Shown: positions 1 to 7,557 of the stretch, one piece after another | How the letters are laid out: each line of letters begins with the position of its first letter | Numbering within the stretch: the first letter of the stretch is position 1 | Source: JBFKQC01 sp041627895 | Lineage (GTDB): Bacteria > Pseudomonadota > Alphaproteobacteria > Rhodobacterales > Rhodobacteraceae | Reading direction: 5' to 3' | DNA length: 32,905 bases | Assembly: GCA_041627895.1 (NCBI GenBank) | Contig: JBFKQC010000046.1 | Location: forward strand, 1-32,905 | Notes under the pieces: generated by a model | The model's database searches: none | The model's input: the letters and a program-made list of their open reading frames with translations, nothing else | What the model was told of the DNA's origin: nothing | Translations under genes and position numbers: made by a program

Positions 1-633
1 CTCGACGATCTCGAACCCGGCCGCGCGCATCTGGCGCTGCAACTCGTCCGCGCCGAAGACCAGCGCGTGCGGCGCCTTGCCGAACAGCCGCATCACCGGG
101 ACCGCCAGGCGGATATGCAGCCCCATGTCGCCCAGGCAGGGCGTCTTGGTGATATAGAGCCCGCCGGGTCTCAGCAGTCCGCGCGCCCGCGCGATCGCCG
201 TCGCCAGGTCCGGCACCAGGTGCAGGATGTTGAAACCCAGAACCGCATCGAAGCTTTCCGCCTCGAACCGGGTCTCGTCCACCGGCGCGACGGTGAAGGC
301 GACGTTCGTCACCGCCGCCGCCGCCAGTTTCTCCTTGGCGATCGCGATCATGCCCGGCGAGAGATCGCTCGCGGTCAGATGCGCCACCGCATCGGCGAGC
401 TTCAGCGCCGTGGTGCCGGTGCCGCAGCCCACTTCCAGCACCCGGTCGCCGGGCTTCAGGTGGCTGCGCACCCGGTCCAGGGTTGCCTCGTAGGCCGGCA
501 GGTTCCTGACCGGGCTTGCGGCATATTTCCTGGCGATCCGGTCCCAGAACCGCGGGTCTTCCGCCATTGCCGCCGCGACCTCTCGTTTCGCCCCGCCCGG
601 GGCCTCTTCCGGTCTCGCCTCGATCATCGCCAT
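1..633 (-). CDS. Class I SAM-dependent methyltransferase (partial, C-terminus outside window)
   Basis: The reading frame is open from an ATG at 633 down to base 1 with no stop, so at least 211 residues are present and the C-terminus is cut by the window edge. The Rossmann-type SAM-binding motif VLEVGCGTGTTALKLA is clear around residue 65, followed by an acidic strand end (TASDLSPGM) and the post-II region FDAVLGFNILHL, the usual order in UbiE/ArsM-like class I methyltransferases. The start is supported by an AAGGAGAG Shine-Dalgarno eight bases upstream. The acceptor substrate cannot be told from sequence. It is divergent from a LysR gene across about 108 bp, which makes it the obvious candidate target of that regulator (inference). 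Confidence 0.85.
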   Translation of the reverse strand, partial: MAMIEARPEEAPGGAKREVAAAMAEDPRFWDRIARKYAASPVRNLPAYEATLDRVRSHLKPGDRVLEVGCGTGTTALKLADAVAHLTASDLSPGMIAIAKEKLAAAAVTNVAFTVAPVDETRFEAESFDAVLGFNILHLVPDLATAIARARGLLRPGGLYITKTPCLGDMGLHIRLAVPVMRLFGKAPHALVFGADELQRQMRAAGFEIVE

Positions 634-689
634 TGCGTCTCTCCTTGCAAATCCAAATCGCCTTGATGTCCGGCACAGACCTATCCATG

Positions 690-741
690 CGAATATCGAA
701 TTGAAATTGCCGATATCCGTAGTTCCGATATACGATAATGC
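690..741. promoter_or_regulatory. Candidate LysR operator between methyltransferase and LysR gene
   Basis: The divergent intergenic region carries ATATCG at 693-698, CGATAT at 711-716 and CGATAT again at 726-731. The first two form an inverted repeat with a 12-base spacer; the last two are direct repeats 15 bases apart. This is an AT-rich spot just upstream of the LysR start. Dyad elements in a divergent promoter are typical LysR binding sites, so autoregulation plus control of the methyltransferase is a reasonable inference. No binding evidence exists here. Confidence 0.4.
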
Positions 742-1665
742 ATGAATTGGTCAGCCGTCTCGTTCGACTGGAACCAGGTCCGCGCCTTTCTCGCCACCGT
801 CGAGGAAGGCTCGCTTTCGGCCGCCGCCCGGGCGCTGGGTCTGACCCAGCCGACGCTCGGCCGCCAGGTCGCCGCGCTGGAGGCCGCGCTGGGCGTGATG
901 CTGTTCGAGCGGGTCGGACGCTCGCTGCAGCTTACCGCGTCGGGCCTCGACCTGCTGGACCATGTTCGCGCCATGGGCGAGGCGGCGAGCCGCATCTCGC
1001 TTGCCGCGTCGGGCCGGTCCCAGGCGATCGAGGGGCAGGTCAGGATCACCGCAAGCGACGTCTTCTCGGCGCATCTTCTGCCGCCGGCCATCGCCCGGCT
1101 GCGCGCCGCCGCGCCGCTGATCGAGATCGACATCGTCGCCGCCAACGAGATCCGCGACCTGATGCGCCGCGAGGCGGATATCGCGATTCGCCACGTGCGC
1201 CCGGACCAGCCCGACCTGATCGCGCGGCTCGTGGGCGAGGAAACCGCGCGGCTTTACGCCGCCACCGCCTATCTCGACGCGCGCGGCCGCCCGAACGGCC
1301 CGGCCGATCTGAAGCGCCATGATTTCGTCGGCTACGGCGACCCGATGCGGATGCTCGACTATCTGAACCCGCTGGGTTTTGGCCTCGGGCGCGAGAATTT
1401 CCGCCTCGGCTCGGAAAGCGGCGTCGTGGCCTGGCAGATGGTGCGCGCCGGGCTGGGCATGGCGGTGATGTCGGACGCCGTCGCGCGGGGCGCACCCGAG
1501 GTCGAGTTGGTGCTGCCCGACCTCGAACCGGTCAGGTTTCCGGTCTGGCTGACCGCGCACCGCGAGCTGCACACCAGCCGCCGCATCCGGCTGGTCTTCG
1601 ACCTGCTGGCCGAGGCGGTCGCGGACCTCGTTCAGCCCGCCATCGCGCGCAGCTCTTCCAGGTAG
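742..1665 (+). CDS. LysR-family transcriptional regulator
   Basis: The 307-residue protein has the standard LysR length. The N-terminal winged HTH is plain: FLATVEEGSLSAAARALGLTQ and then PTLGRQVAALEAALG at about residues 15-50, followed by the LFER wing. A periplasmic-binding-protein-like effector domain follows from about residue 95. The ATG at 742 is the only start placing the HTH about ten residues from the N-terminus, but no good Shine-Dalgarno precedes it, so translation may be weak or leaderless. The 3' end overlaps the convergent XRE gene by 34 bp. The divergent methyltransferase is the likely regulated gene; the inducer is unknown. Confidence 0.9.
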   Translation: MNWSAVSFDWNQVRAFLATVEEGSLSAAARALGLTQPTLGRQVAALEAALGVMLFERVGRSLQLTASGLDLLDHVRAMGEAASRISLAASGRSQAIEGQVRITASDVFSAHLLPPAIARLRAAAPLIEIDIVAANEIRDLMRREADIAIRHVRPDQPDLIARLVGEETARLYAATAYLDARGRPNGPADLKRHDFVGYGDPMRMLDYLNPLGFGLGRENFRLGSESGVVAWQMVRAGLGMAVMSDAVARGAPEVELVLPDLEPVRFPVWLTAHRELHTSRRIRLVFDLLAEAVADLVQPAIARSSSR

Positions 1666-2489
1666 CCGGCGAATTCGCGGTCTGCCACCGAGGCCTCCCG
1701 CACCAGCCCGTCGAAATGCTGGCTGAAGGCCTGCACCCGCTCGCTGTCGCGGAACGCGATGTAGTTGCGCCCGACGTAAAGCACCGCCAGCAGCGGGCCG
1801 AGCACCGTGATCGGCGCGGAATAGACCCGCCGCGCGTCGAAGGCGAAGATGCGCAGCCTGGGATATAGCTGGTCGTAGAGCGCCGCGATATGGTCCAGCT
1901 GCGCGCGGCGCAGCGCCGCCGACAGGCCGCGGTAATAGCCTTCGGCGCGGGCGAAGCTTTCGATCTCGTACATCGGAAAGGCGATCTCGTAATCGGATTT
2001 CGAGCGGCGCATGAAATCCAGCCGGTCCTTCGACGCGCCGATCGCCTGTGCCGCGGTGCGGCCGAGATGCGGGCGGTATTCCCATTCCAGCATCTCGCGG
2101 GTCTTCAACAGGTCCGGCAGCGCCGCCGGCACGTGGCGGATCTTGTAGCCGGCGGCCTCTTTGTGCCAGTCGAATATCTGCTCGTCGACCGGCGCGCGCG
2201 GCGCCGCGGTCATGGTCAGGTTGATCGCCATCAGATCGGCCGCGCTTTCCGGCCGCTCGCTGAGCCCCAGAAGCCAATCCGCCGAGACGCCCAGTTCGGC
2301 GGCGCATTCGCCGACGACCTGCGCGTTCGGCAGCCGCGCGCCGTCGGCGCCAAGAAGCTGCGAGATCGTCGAGCGGTCGACCCTGATCGCGCGTGCCAGG
2401 GCGCTCTGGTTCATGCCGCGCAATTCCATCGCCTGCGTCAGCCGGGCGCGGAACAGTACCGCGCGTTCACGTTTGTCGATTTTGTTCAT
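1632..2489 (-). CDS. XRE/Cro-type helix-turn-helix regulator with a large C-terminal domain
   Basis: From the ATG at 2489 the protein has 285 residues. An XRE HTH is visible at about residues 15-70 (RLTQAMELRGMNQSALARAI, then VDRSTISQLLG), ending with the phrase ELGVSADWLLGLS seen in many Cro/C1-type regulators. The rest, about 200 residues, is rich in aromatic and charged residues and matches no domain I can name; it may sense a ligand. A TTG at 2513 would add eight residues, but neither start has a convincing Shine-Dalgarno. It is divergent from the desaturase at 2599, and the AT-rich region between them holds a perfect inverted repeat, so regulation of the desaturase is likely (inference). 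Confidence 0.85.
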   Translation of the reverse strand: MNKIDKRERAVLFRARLTQAMELRGMNQSALARAIRVDRSTISQLLGADGARLPNAQVVGECAAELGVSADWLLGLSERPESAADLMAINLTMTAAPRAPVDEQIFDWHKEAAGYKIRHVPAALPDLLKTREMLEWEYRPHLGRTAAQAIGASKDRLDFMRRSKSDYEIAFPMYEIESFARAEGYYRGLSAALRRAQLDHIAALYDQLYPRLRIFAFDARRVYSAPITVLGPLLAVLYVGRNYIAFRDSERVQAFSQHFDGLVREASVADREFAGYLEELRAMAG

Positions 2490-2541
2490 TTTTGATGAAT
2501 TAAATGGCAGCAAGGTGGATAAAGTTAACCATATCCATAAT

Positions 2542-2569
2542 TTGAAATACCCCAGGCACCCGCTATTGA
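2542..2569 (+). promoter_or_regulatory. Candidate sigma70-type promoter of the desaturase
   Basis: TTGAAA at 2542-2547 and TATTGA at 2564-2569 are 16 bases apart and lie in the AT-rich strip upstream of the desaturase. Transcription would begin near 2576, inside the adjacent inverted repeat. This is a motif match only. Confidence 0.35.
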
Positions 2570-2571
2570 GG

Positions 2572-2589
2572 GTTCACATTCCCGTGAAC
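2572..2589. promoter_or_regulatory. Perfect inverted repeat, candidate operator of the desaturase
   Basis: GTTCAC (2572-2577) and GTGAAC (2584-2589) form a perfect 6+6 inverted repeat around a 6-base spacer. The repeat ends one base before the GGAGGT Shine-Dalgarno of the desaturase, where a bound repressor would block initiation or early elongation. The divergent XRE protein is the natural candidate to bind it (inference). A small RNA hairpin at the ribosome binding site is the alternative. Confidence 0.5.
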
Positions 2590-2598
2590 GGAGGTGCC

Positions 2599-3516
2599 AT
2601 GCAGCAGGGGCAACGTCCCGCAACCAAGGCCGTGCAGCGGCGCGCCGAGTGGCCGACGCTTGCGCTTCTGGCCTGCTGCTACGCGCTTTTCGCGCTCGGG
2701 ACCACCGCGGTCGCGGCGCTGTTCCTGCCGCTTGGCATCGTCCTGACGGCGCTGGCGATCGGGCTGTACTCGTCGCTGCAGCACGAGATCATCCACGGCC
2801 ACCCGTTCCGGGACCCGCGGCTGAACGCGGCGCTGGTCTTTCCCGCACTCACGCTCGTCATCCCCTATCTGCGGTTCCGCGACACGCATCTGGACCACCA
2901 CCTGAACGCACAGCTTACCGATCCCTACGACGACCCGGAATCGAACTATCTCGACCCCGCCGTCTGGCGCCGCCTGCCGCGCCCGGTGCGCGCGCTGCTG
3001 ATCTTCAACAACACGCTTCTGGGGCGGCTGACCGTCGGCGTGCTGGTCTCGCAGGTCGCCTTCATGGTTTCGGACTGGCGCGCCGCGCGGGCCGGCGATT
3101 TCCGGGTGCGCCGCGGCTGGCTCTGGCACCTGCCCGCGCTGGTGCCGGTGGCGCTGTGGCTCGGCTGGGCCGCGACGATGCCGGTCTGGGCCTATTGCGT
3201 GGCGGCCTATGCCGGGCTGTCGCTGATCAAGATACGCACCTTCCTGGAACACCAGGCGCATGAACGCGCCGCCGGCCGCACGGTGGTGATCGAGGATCGC
3301 GGCCCGCTGGCGCTGCTGTTCCTGAACAACAACCTGCATGTCGTGCACCACATGCACCCGCGTGTGCCCTGGTACCGGCTGCCGGAGCTTTATGCCGCCA
3401 ACCGCGCGCGGTATCTCGCGCGCAACGGCGGCTATGCCTACCGCTCTTACGGCGAGATCTTCCGGCGCCACCTGCTGCGCACCAAGGACCCGGTTCCGCA
3501 TCCGTTCTGGCGCTAG
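2599..3516 (+). CDS. Membrane fatty-acid desaturase family protein
   Basis: The 305-residue protein has the three histidine boxes of the di-iron membrane desaturase/hydroxylase superfamily: HEIIHGH, HLDHH and HVVHHMH. Hydrophobic stretches before box 1, between boxes 2 and 3, and around residues 175-215 give the expected membrane core. The ATG at 2599 follows GGAGGT and fits; upstream in-frame starts would run through the promoter region. The family covers fatty-acid desaturases, carotenoid ketolases and MocD-like oxygenases, and the substrate cannot be assigned from sequence. A role in membrane-lipid modification under control of the divergent XRE regulator is the simplest reading. Confidence 0.88.
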   Translation: MQQGQRPATKAVQRRAEWPTLALLACCYALFALGTTAVAALFLPLGIVLTALAIGLYSSLQHEIIHGHPFRDPRLNAALVFPALTLVIPYLRFRDTHLDHHLNAQLTDPYDDPESNYLDPAVWRRLPRPVRALLIFNNTLLGRLTVGVLVSQVAFMVSDWRAARAGDFRVRRGWLWHLPALVPVALWLGWAATMPVWAYCVAAYAGLSLIKIRTFLEHQAHERAAGRTVVIEDRGPLALLFLNNNLHVVHHMHPRVPWYRLPELYAANRARYLARNGGYAYRSYGEIFRRHLLRTKDPVPHPFWR

Positions 3517-3541
3517 GAAAACCGCCATGCGATAGGGCCGC

Positions 3542-4444
3542 ATGGAGCCCTGGATCGCCCTCACCGTCACCGCGGCGCTGGCCCAGACCGCGCGGTTCAT
3601 GCTGCAAAGGCAGCTGAAGGCGGCGGGGCTTTCGACCGGCGGCGCGACATTCGCGCGCTTCGTCTATTCGGCGCCGCTGGTCGCGGTTCTGGTCCTGTCC
3701 TATGGCGCGGTGTCGGGCCAGGCGCTGCCCGCCATGCCGGCCCGGTTCTGGGGCTTCGCGCTGGCCGGCGGGCTTGCGCAGGTTCTCGCCACGATGTGCG
3801 TCGTCGCGCTGTTCGCGCACCGCAACTTCGCGGTCGGCATCACCTTCAAGAAGACCGAGGTGGTGATGACCGCGATCGCGGGCTTCCTGATCCTGGGCGA
3901 AGGCATCGCACCGGCCGGCGCGGCGGCGATCGGCATCGGGCTTCTGGGCGTGCTGCTGCTGTCCGACCCGCCGGGCGGCGGCGGGCGGTTCGCGGCGCGC
4001 ATCTTCAACCGCGCGGCGGGGCTGGGGCTTGCCTCGGGCGCGTTCTTCGCGGTCTCCGCCGTGGGCTACCGCGGCGCCGCGCTGGCGCTCGGGGCCGGCG
4101 ACACGGCGCTGCGCGCGGGCACCACGCTTGCGGTTGTCACCGCCGCGCAGACGATCGGCCTGGGCCTCTGGCTCGCCTGGCACGAGCGCGGGCAGGTCGC
4201 GGCGGTGCTGGGCGCCTGGCGGCGGGCGGGGCTTGTCGGGCTTGCCTCGATGATCGGCAGCTTCTGCTGGTTCTCCGCCTTCACGCTGCAGAATGCGGCC
4301 TACGTGAACGCGCTGGGCCAGGTCGAGCTGATCTTCTCGCTTGCCGCCTCTGCGCTGATCTTCCGCGAGCGGATCACGCCGCGGGAATATGCCGGCATCG
4401 GGCTGCTGACCCTCGGCATCCTGGTGCTGGTCCTGCTGCTTTAG
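3542..4444 (+). CDS. DMT-superfamily transporter with two EamA domains
   Basis: The 300-residue protein is almost wholly hydrophobic and shows about ten membrane segments in two five-helix halves, the usual EamA/DMT architecture. The stretch FKKTEVVMTAIAGFLILGE in the first half and ALGQVELIFSLAASALIFRE in the second are equivalent helix pairs of the two repeats and show the internal duplication. It starts 25 bp after the desaturase stop on the same strand, so the two may be co-transcribed. Family members export amino acids, metabolites or drugs; the substrate is unknown. Confidence 0.85.
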   Translation: MEPWIALTVTAALAQTARFMLQRQLKAAGLSTGGATFARFVYSAPLVAVLVLSYGAVSGQALPAMPARFWGFALAGGLAQVLATMCVVALFAHRNFAVGITFKKTEVVMTAIAGFLILGEGIAPAGAAAIGIGLLGVLLLSDPPGGGGRFAARIFNRAAGLGLASGAFFAVSAVGYRGAALALGAGDTALRAGTTLAVVTAAQTIGLGLWLAWHERGQVAAVLGAWRRAGLVGLASMIGSFCWFSAFTLQNAAYVNALGQVELIFSLAASALIFRERITPREYAGIGLLTLGILVLVLLL

Positions 4445-4506
4445 CGGGGGAGGGGTCCTGGCCCGGGCGGGCCGGTTTTCGGGCTGAGGCTGTCATTGCA
4501 CAGGGC

Positions 4507-4574
4507 GAAAGCCGCGTCGACGCGGCTTTCTTGCGCGCGGTCGACCGCGCGCGTGCCGCCTGTCGACAGGCGGC
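4507..4574. repeat. Three consecutive perfect palindromes, each centred on GTCGAC
   Basis: Three perfect inverted repeats lie back to back between the convergent DMT and NUDIX genes: 4507-4530 (24 bp, half-site GAAAGCCGCGTC), 4533-4552 (20 bp, half-site GCGCGCGGTC) and 4555-4574 (20 bp, half-site GCCGCCTGTC). They are separated by two bases each, and every one is centred on GTCGAC. The arms differ while the centre is shared. Strong hairpins at a convergent junction suggest bidirectional termination, but there is no U-rich tract. They could instead be protein-binding sites. Confidence 0.7.
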
Positions 4575-4602
4575 CGGAATGAACCCCGCCGGCGGCCCCG
4601 CA

Positions 4603-5349
4603 TCAGCCCGCCAGGGGCGAGACGCCGCCGAGCCGGCGGAACAGGCTTTCCTCGGCGCCGTTGTCGAAGAACGGCACCGACGCCGGAGGGCCGAGATCAG
4701 GGAGCGCGGCGGCCACCTCGGCCAGCACCACCTCGGTGATGAACGGCAGGCGGAAGTTGCGGACCTCGTCGAGCGGGATCCACTGCAGGTGGCTCAATTC
4801 GTCCGAGGCGCGGCTGAAATCGTCCGGGTCGCCGGCAAGCGCCAAAGCGTCGGCCAGGAAGAACCGCGCGTCGAACCGGCGCGGCCGCCCCGGGGGCGTG
4901 ATCGCGCGGAAGACGAAGGACAGTGGCCGCGGGTCGGGCAGAAGTCCGGCCGCCGCGAAGCCCTGCCAGTCGCCGGGCGCCGCGTCGTCGGGCCAGCGGC
5001 CCGCGGTGCCCAGCATCAGCCCGGTCTCTTCCCAAAGCTCGCGGATCGCCGCGGCGCAAAGCCCGGGCGCCAGCCCCGGCGCGCTGTCCTCGCCGAGCCG
5101 CGCGGCGCAGGGCGCCGGGACCGGCGCGGCAAGCGGCACCTCGGCGTCGGCCGCGTCGACCGCGCCGCCGGGAAAGACGAACCTGTTCGGCATGAACGCA
5201 GCCTCGGCCCCGCGCTGGCCCATCAGCACACGCGGCGCCGACGCGCGGTCGCGCACCAGGATCACCGTCGCGGCATCGCGGATCGCCGTCTTGTCCAAGG
5301 TCCGCCTCGTCCTCGTGGGGCCCGGGTCAGGCCGCGCCGCCGAAGCCAT
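4603..5349 (-). CDS. NUDIX hydrolase, NUDT7/19-like layout
   Basis: The 248-residue protein begins its Nudix fold near residue 24. The Nudix box is recognisable but split: FVFPGGAVDAADAE at about 58-70 and AAIRELWEETGLML at about 100-113 supply the GG and REx2EExG elements, with roughly 28 extra residues between them. That insertion is typical of the NUDT7/NUDT19-like branch, whose characterised members hydrolyse CoA derivatives. Substrate is therefore plausibly a CoA ester or nucleoside diphosphate, not proven. The ATG at 5349 overlaps the end of the upstream DUF983 gene by 23 bp, indicating an operon with translational coupling. Confidence 0.88.
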   Translation of the reverse strand: MASAARPDPGPTRTRRTLDKTAIRDAATVILVRDRASAPRVLMGQRGAEAAFMPNRFVFPGGAVDAADAEVPLAAPVPAPCAARLGEDSAPGLAPGLCAAAIRELWEETGLMLGTAGRWPDDAAPGDWQGFAAAGLLPDPRPLSFVFRAITPPGRPRRFDARFFLADALALAGDPDDFSRASDELSHLQWIPLDEVRNFRLPFITEVVLAEVAAALPDLGPPASVPFFDNGAEESLFRRLGGVSPLAG

Positions 5350-5716
5350 GCATCCGCTTGGCCCACTGGATCGCCACGATCAGCCCCTTCATGCGCGGCA
5401 GAAGGTAGAGCGAAAGCGCCGTGCAGCCAACCGAGAAGACCGCCGCCAGCACCAGCGGCTCGGGCCGCCAGGCGGTGTAGGCGGCCAGGATCAGCGGCGC
5501 CATCAGGTGGCCGACGACCAGGATCGTCATATAGGCCGGCCCGTCATCGGCGCGCGCATGGTGCAGTGCCTCGCCGCAGACGGCGCAGGCCTCGCGCACC
5601 TTCAGGTAGCCGCGCAGCAACGGCCCCGAGCCGCAATTCGGGCAGCGCCGGCGCCAGCCGCGCAACATGGCCGGGCGGACGGGGCGGTCTTGGCCGGTCT
5701 CGGCGGAATGCTCCAT
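5327..5716 (-). CDS. DUF983 zinc-ribbon membrane protein
   Basis: Starting at the ATG at 5716, which has an AGGAT-type ribosome binding site, the protein is 129 residues, the normal DUF983 length. The frame stays open upstream, but that part is Arg-rich intergenic sequence. A zinc-ribbon is formed by RRCPNCGSGPLLRGYLK and CAVCGEAL at about residues 22-50, followed by two hydrophobic helices (TILVVGHLMAPLILAAYTAW and VLAAVFSVGCTALSLYLLP). DUF983 genes are common in alphaproteobacteria, often beside NUDIX genes, but have no established function. The 3' end overlaps the NUDIX start. Confidence 0.88.
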   Translation of the reverse strand: MEHSAETGQDRPVRPAMLRGWRRRCPNCGSGPLLRGYLKVREACAVCGEALHHARADDGPAYMTILVVGHLMAPLILAAYTAWRPEPLVLAAVFSVGCTALSLYLLPRMKGLIVAIQWAKRMHGFGGAA

Positions 5717-5925
5717 GTGGATAATCCTGTTCGCTATGCAGCGGAACATAGGCGGAATGCGCCGAAGTGCGAGCCCGCGAATTGTCCTTGCGGCGAGAGG
5801 TCGCAAAACCCGCTCCGGAAAAATTCCCGAATCCGGCGACGGAATCCGCCGCCGCGCGCGTTTGACAACCAGAATGCGCCCGGGATGCGGCGCGTCGGAC
5901 AACGAAACCGGAAAGGATGAACGAC

Positions 5926-6474
5926 ATGAAACGCTCTTACGTGATTGCCGCCGCCGCCCTGATTGCCGTCGCCTCGAGCGCGGTGATCGCCACGGCGCAT
6001 GACGGCGCCGGCCCCGGCCGCGGCGAGTTTCGCGGCGACTTCCGCGGTGATGGGCGCGGCCCCGCGCGGTTGCTGGAACGCTTCGACGCCGACGGCGATG
6101 GTGCGATCACCCTTGCCGAGATCGAGGCCGCCGGCGCGGCGATGTTCGCCGAGGCTGACGCGAATGGCGACGGCAAGCTTTCCGCCGAGGAAATGGCGGC
6201 AGCGGCGGATGCGCGCCGCGCCGCGCGCCGGGCCGAGCGTATTGCCGAGCGGATCGGGCGCCATGACACCGACGGCGACGGCATGCTGAGCCTCGAAGAG
6301 GCGACAGCCGCCGCAGAGGGCCGCGGCCTCGACCGGATGTTCGACCGGCTCGACGCCGACGGCGACGGGTCGCTGACCCAGGCCGAACTCGAGGAATTGC
6401 GCCGCGGATTCGGCCCGCGCCGCGGCGGGCACGGCCACGATCACGGCCACGACCACGGCCACGGCCGCCACTGA
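5926..6474 (+). CDS. Exported protein with four EF-hands and a His-rich tail
   Basis: The ATG at 5926 has GGAAAGG nine bases upstream; an ATG at 5917 would sit directly on that site. The 182-residue product starts with a signal peptide (MKRSYVIAAAALIAVASSAV, likely cut after ATA-H). Four canonical 12-residue EF-hand loops follow at 54-65, 78-89, 114-125 and 143-154, each of the form DxDGDG or DxNGDG ending in Glu. The last 14 residues alternate His with Gly and Asp, a probable transition-metal-binding tail. It should bind calcium, and perhaps Ni, Co, Cu or Zn through the tail, in the periplasm. It lies 140 bp upstream of an ECF sigma gene on the same strand. Confidence 0.88.
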   Translation: MKRSYVIAAAALIAVASSAVIATAHDGAGPGRGEFRGDFRGDGRGPARLLERFDADGDGAITLAEIEAAGAAMFAEADANGDGKLSAEEMAAAADARRAARRAERIAERIGRHDTDGDGMLSLEEATAAAEGRGLDRMFDRLDADGDGSLTQAELEELRRGFGPRRGGHGHDHGHDHGHGRH

Positions 6475-6482
6475 CATGGCCA

Positions 6483-6503
6483 CGGGCCCCCGCCCGGGGC
6501 CCG
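6483..6503 (+). terminator. GC-rich hairpin after the EF-hand gene
   Basis: CGGGCCCC at 6483-6490 and GGGGCCCG at 6496-6503 form a perfect 8-bp stem with a 5-base loop, nine bases after the EF-hand stop. There is no T-tract, so it may attenuate, protect a 3' end, or terminate weakly before the sigma gene. Confidence 0.45.
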
Positions 6504-6614
6504 GCATCGGCGGCGCGCGCGTTTCCCCGACCTCTGGCGGCCATCCCGATCCGGGCCGCCGGACGCGCGCCGCCGATTGCCGGTCCGGGACAATCGGGAT
6601 AGGCCTTGGGCTGC

Positions 6615-7205
6615 ATGGATATGGCCTTCGACGCGCTCGATGGCGTCTCGGACGAGGCGCTGCTGGTCGCCTACGGCAACGGCGACATGGCCGCGGCACG
6701 GGCGCTGACGGCGCGGCTGACGCCCAGGGTGCTGGGATACGCCACGCGGCTGCTCGGCGGCGACCGGGCCGAGGCCGAGGACGTCGCGCAGGAGGCGATG
6801 CTGCGGCTCTGGAAGCAGGCCGGCGAGTGGCGCCAGGGCGAGGCGAAGGTCACGACCTGGCTCTATCGCGTGGTGACGAACCTCTGCACCGACCGGCGCC
6901 GCCGTGCGCGCGGCGTGGCGCTCGACCAGGTGCCCGAGCCGGAAGACGGCGCACCGGGCGCCGAGGCACGGATGCAGGACCGGGCGCGCGCGGCGGCGCT
7001 GGACGATGCGCTTGCCGGCCTGCCCGACCGGCAGCGCCAGGCGGTGGTGCTGCGCCACATCGAGGGGCTGTCGAACCCCGAAATCGCGGCGGTGATGGAC
7101 ATCGGCGTCGAGGCGGTCGAGAGTCTGACCGCCCGGGGCAAACGGGCGCTGGCGGCGGCACTGGCCCCCCGGCGCGAGGAACTGGGGTATGAGGATGACC
7201 GATAA
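6615..7205 (+). CDS. ECF-type RNA polymerase sigma factor
   Basis: The 196-residue protein has the ECF layout. Region 2 lies at about residues 12-90 (ATRLLGGDRAEAEDVAQEAMLRLWKQ, then TWLYRVVTNLCTDRRRR). A variable linker leads to region 4 at about 130-185 (LPDRQRQAVVLRHIEGLSNPEIAAVM, then VEAVESLTARGKRALA). The ATG at 6615 is preferred; a TTG at 6606 and an ATG at 6621 are possible. The stop overlaps the next gene by 17 bp. With the one-TM protein and the periplasmic sensor that follow, the order resembles the CnrH/CnrY/CnrX type of metal-responsive sigma system (family knowledge; the signal here is not known). Confidence 0.9.
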   Translation: MDMAFDALDGVSDEALLVAYGNGDMAAARALTARLTPRVLGYATRLLGGDRAEAEDVAQEAMLRLWKQAGEWRQGEAKVTTWLYRVVTNLCTDRRRRARGVALDQVPEPEDGAPGAEARMQDRARAAALDDALAGLPDRQRQAVVLRHIEGLSNPEIAAVMDIGVEAVESLTARGKRALAAALAPRREELGYEDDR

Positions 7206-7554
7206 GCGACCCTTGAGCGATGCCGAACTGGACGGGCTTTTTGCCGCGTCGCGCCGGGCCGCGCCCGCGCCGTCGGACGACCTGATGGCCCGCGTCCTTG
7301 GCGATGCCGCGGAAGCGGCGGCGCCGGCCGCCGTGCCGGCGCCGCGCAGGGCCGGCCGGCGTGGCCTTCTCGCACAGATCGGCGGCTGGCCCGCGGCGGC
7401 GGGGCTTGCGGCCGCGGCGGTCGCGGGGCTGGCGATCGGGCTCTGGCAGCCCGAGGCGCTGGACGATCTGACCGGCGGCTATCTCGCCTCGGCCGCGGGC
7501 TACGAGATCGAGGATCTTCTGCCGTCCTACGGCGACCTGCTGGGCGAGGGCTGA
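7189..7554 (+). CDS. Single-pass membrane protein, putative anti-sigma factor
   Basis: This 121-residue protein has an acidic N-terminal part with LSDAELDGLFAASRR, an Ala/Pro linker, an Arg-rich stretch (RRAGRRG) and then one membrane helix at about residues 66-86. That places the N-terminal 60 residues in the cytoplasm and the short C-terminus in the periplasm. GAGGA lies eight bases before the ATG at 7189; an ATG at 7195 is the alternative. Overlap with the sigma gene implies coupled translation. No anti-sigma zinc motif is visible. The call rests on position, topology and size, as for CnrY-like short anti-sigma factors. Confidence 0.6.
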   Translation: MRMTDKRPLSDAELDGLFAASRRAAPAPSDDLMARVLGDAAEAAAPAAVPAPRRAGRRGLLAQIGGWPAAAGLAAAAVAGLAIGLWQPEALDDLTGGYLASAAGYEIEDLLPSYGDLLGEG

Positions 7555-7557
7555 GCG

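Noticed and set aside
751..2307. Long minus-strand open frame opposite the LysR and XRE genes
   Set aside because: It is Arg/Gly/Ala-rich shadow translation in a GC-rich region, with no domain; the LysR and XRE frames explain the DNA.
3796..5724. Long plus-strand frame across the DMT, NUDIX and DUF983 genes
   Set aside because: It crosses two opposite genes and a palindrome cluster and gives low-complexity Arg/Gly sequence.
5841..5864. EcfG-type stress promoter upstream of the EF-hand gene
   Set aside because: GGAAT and CGTT are present but the spacing is about 13 bases, not the expected 16-17.
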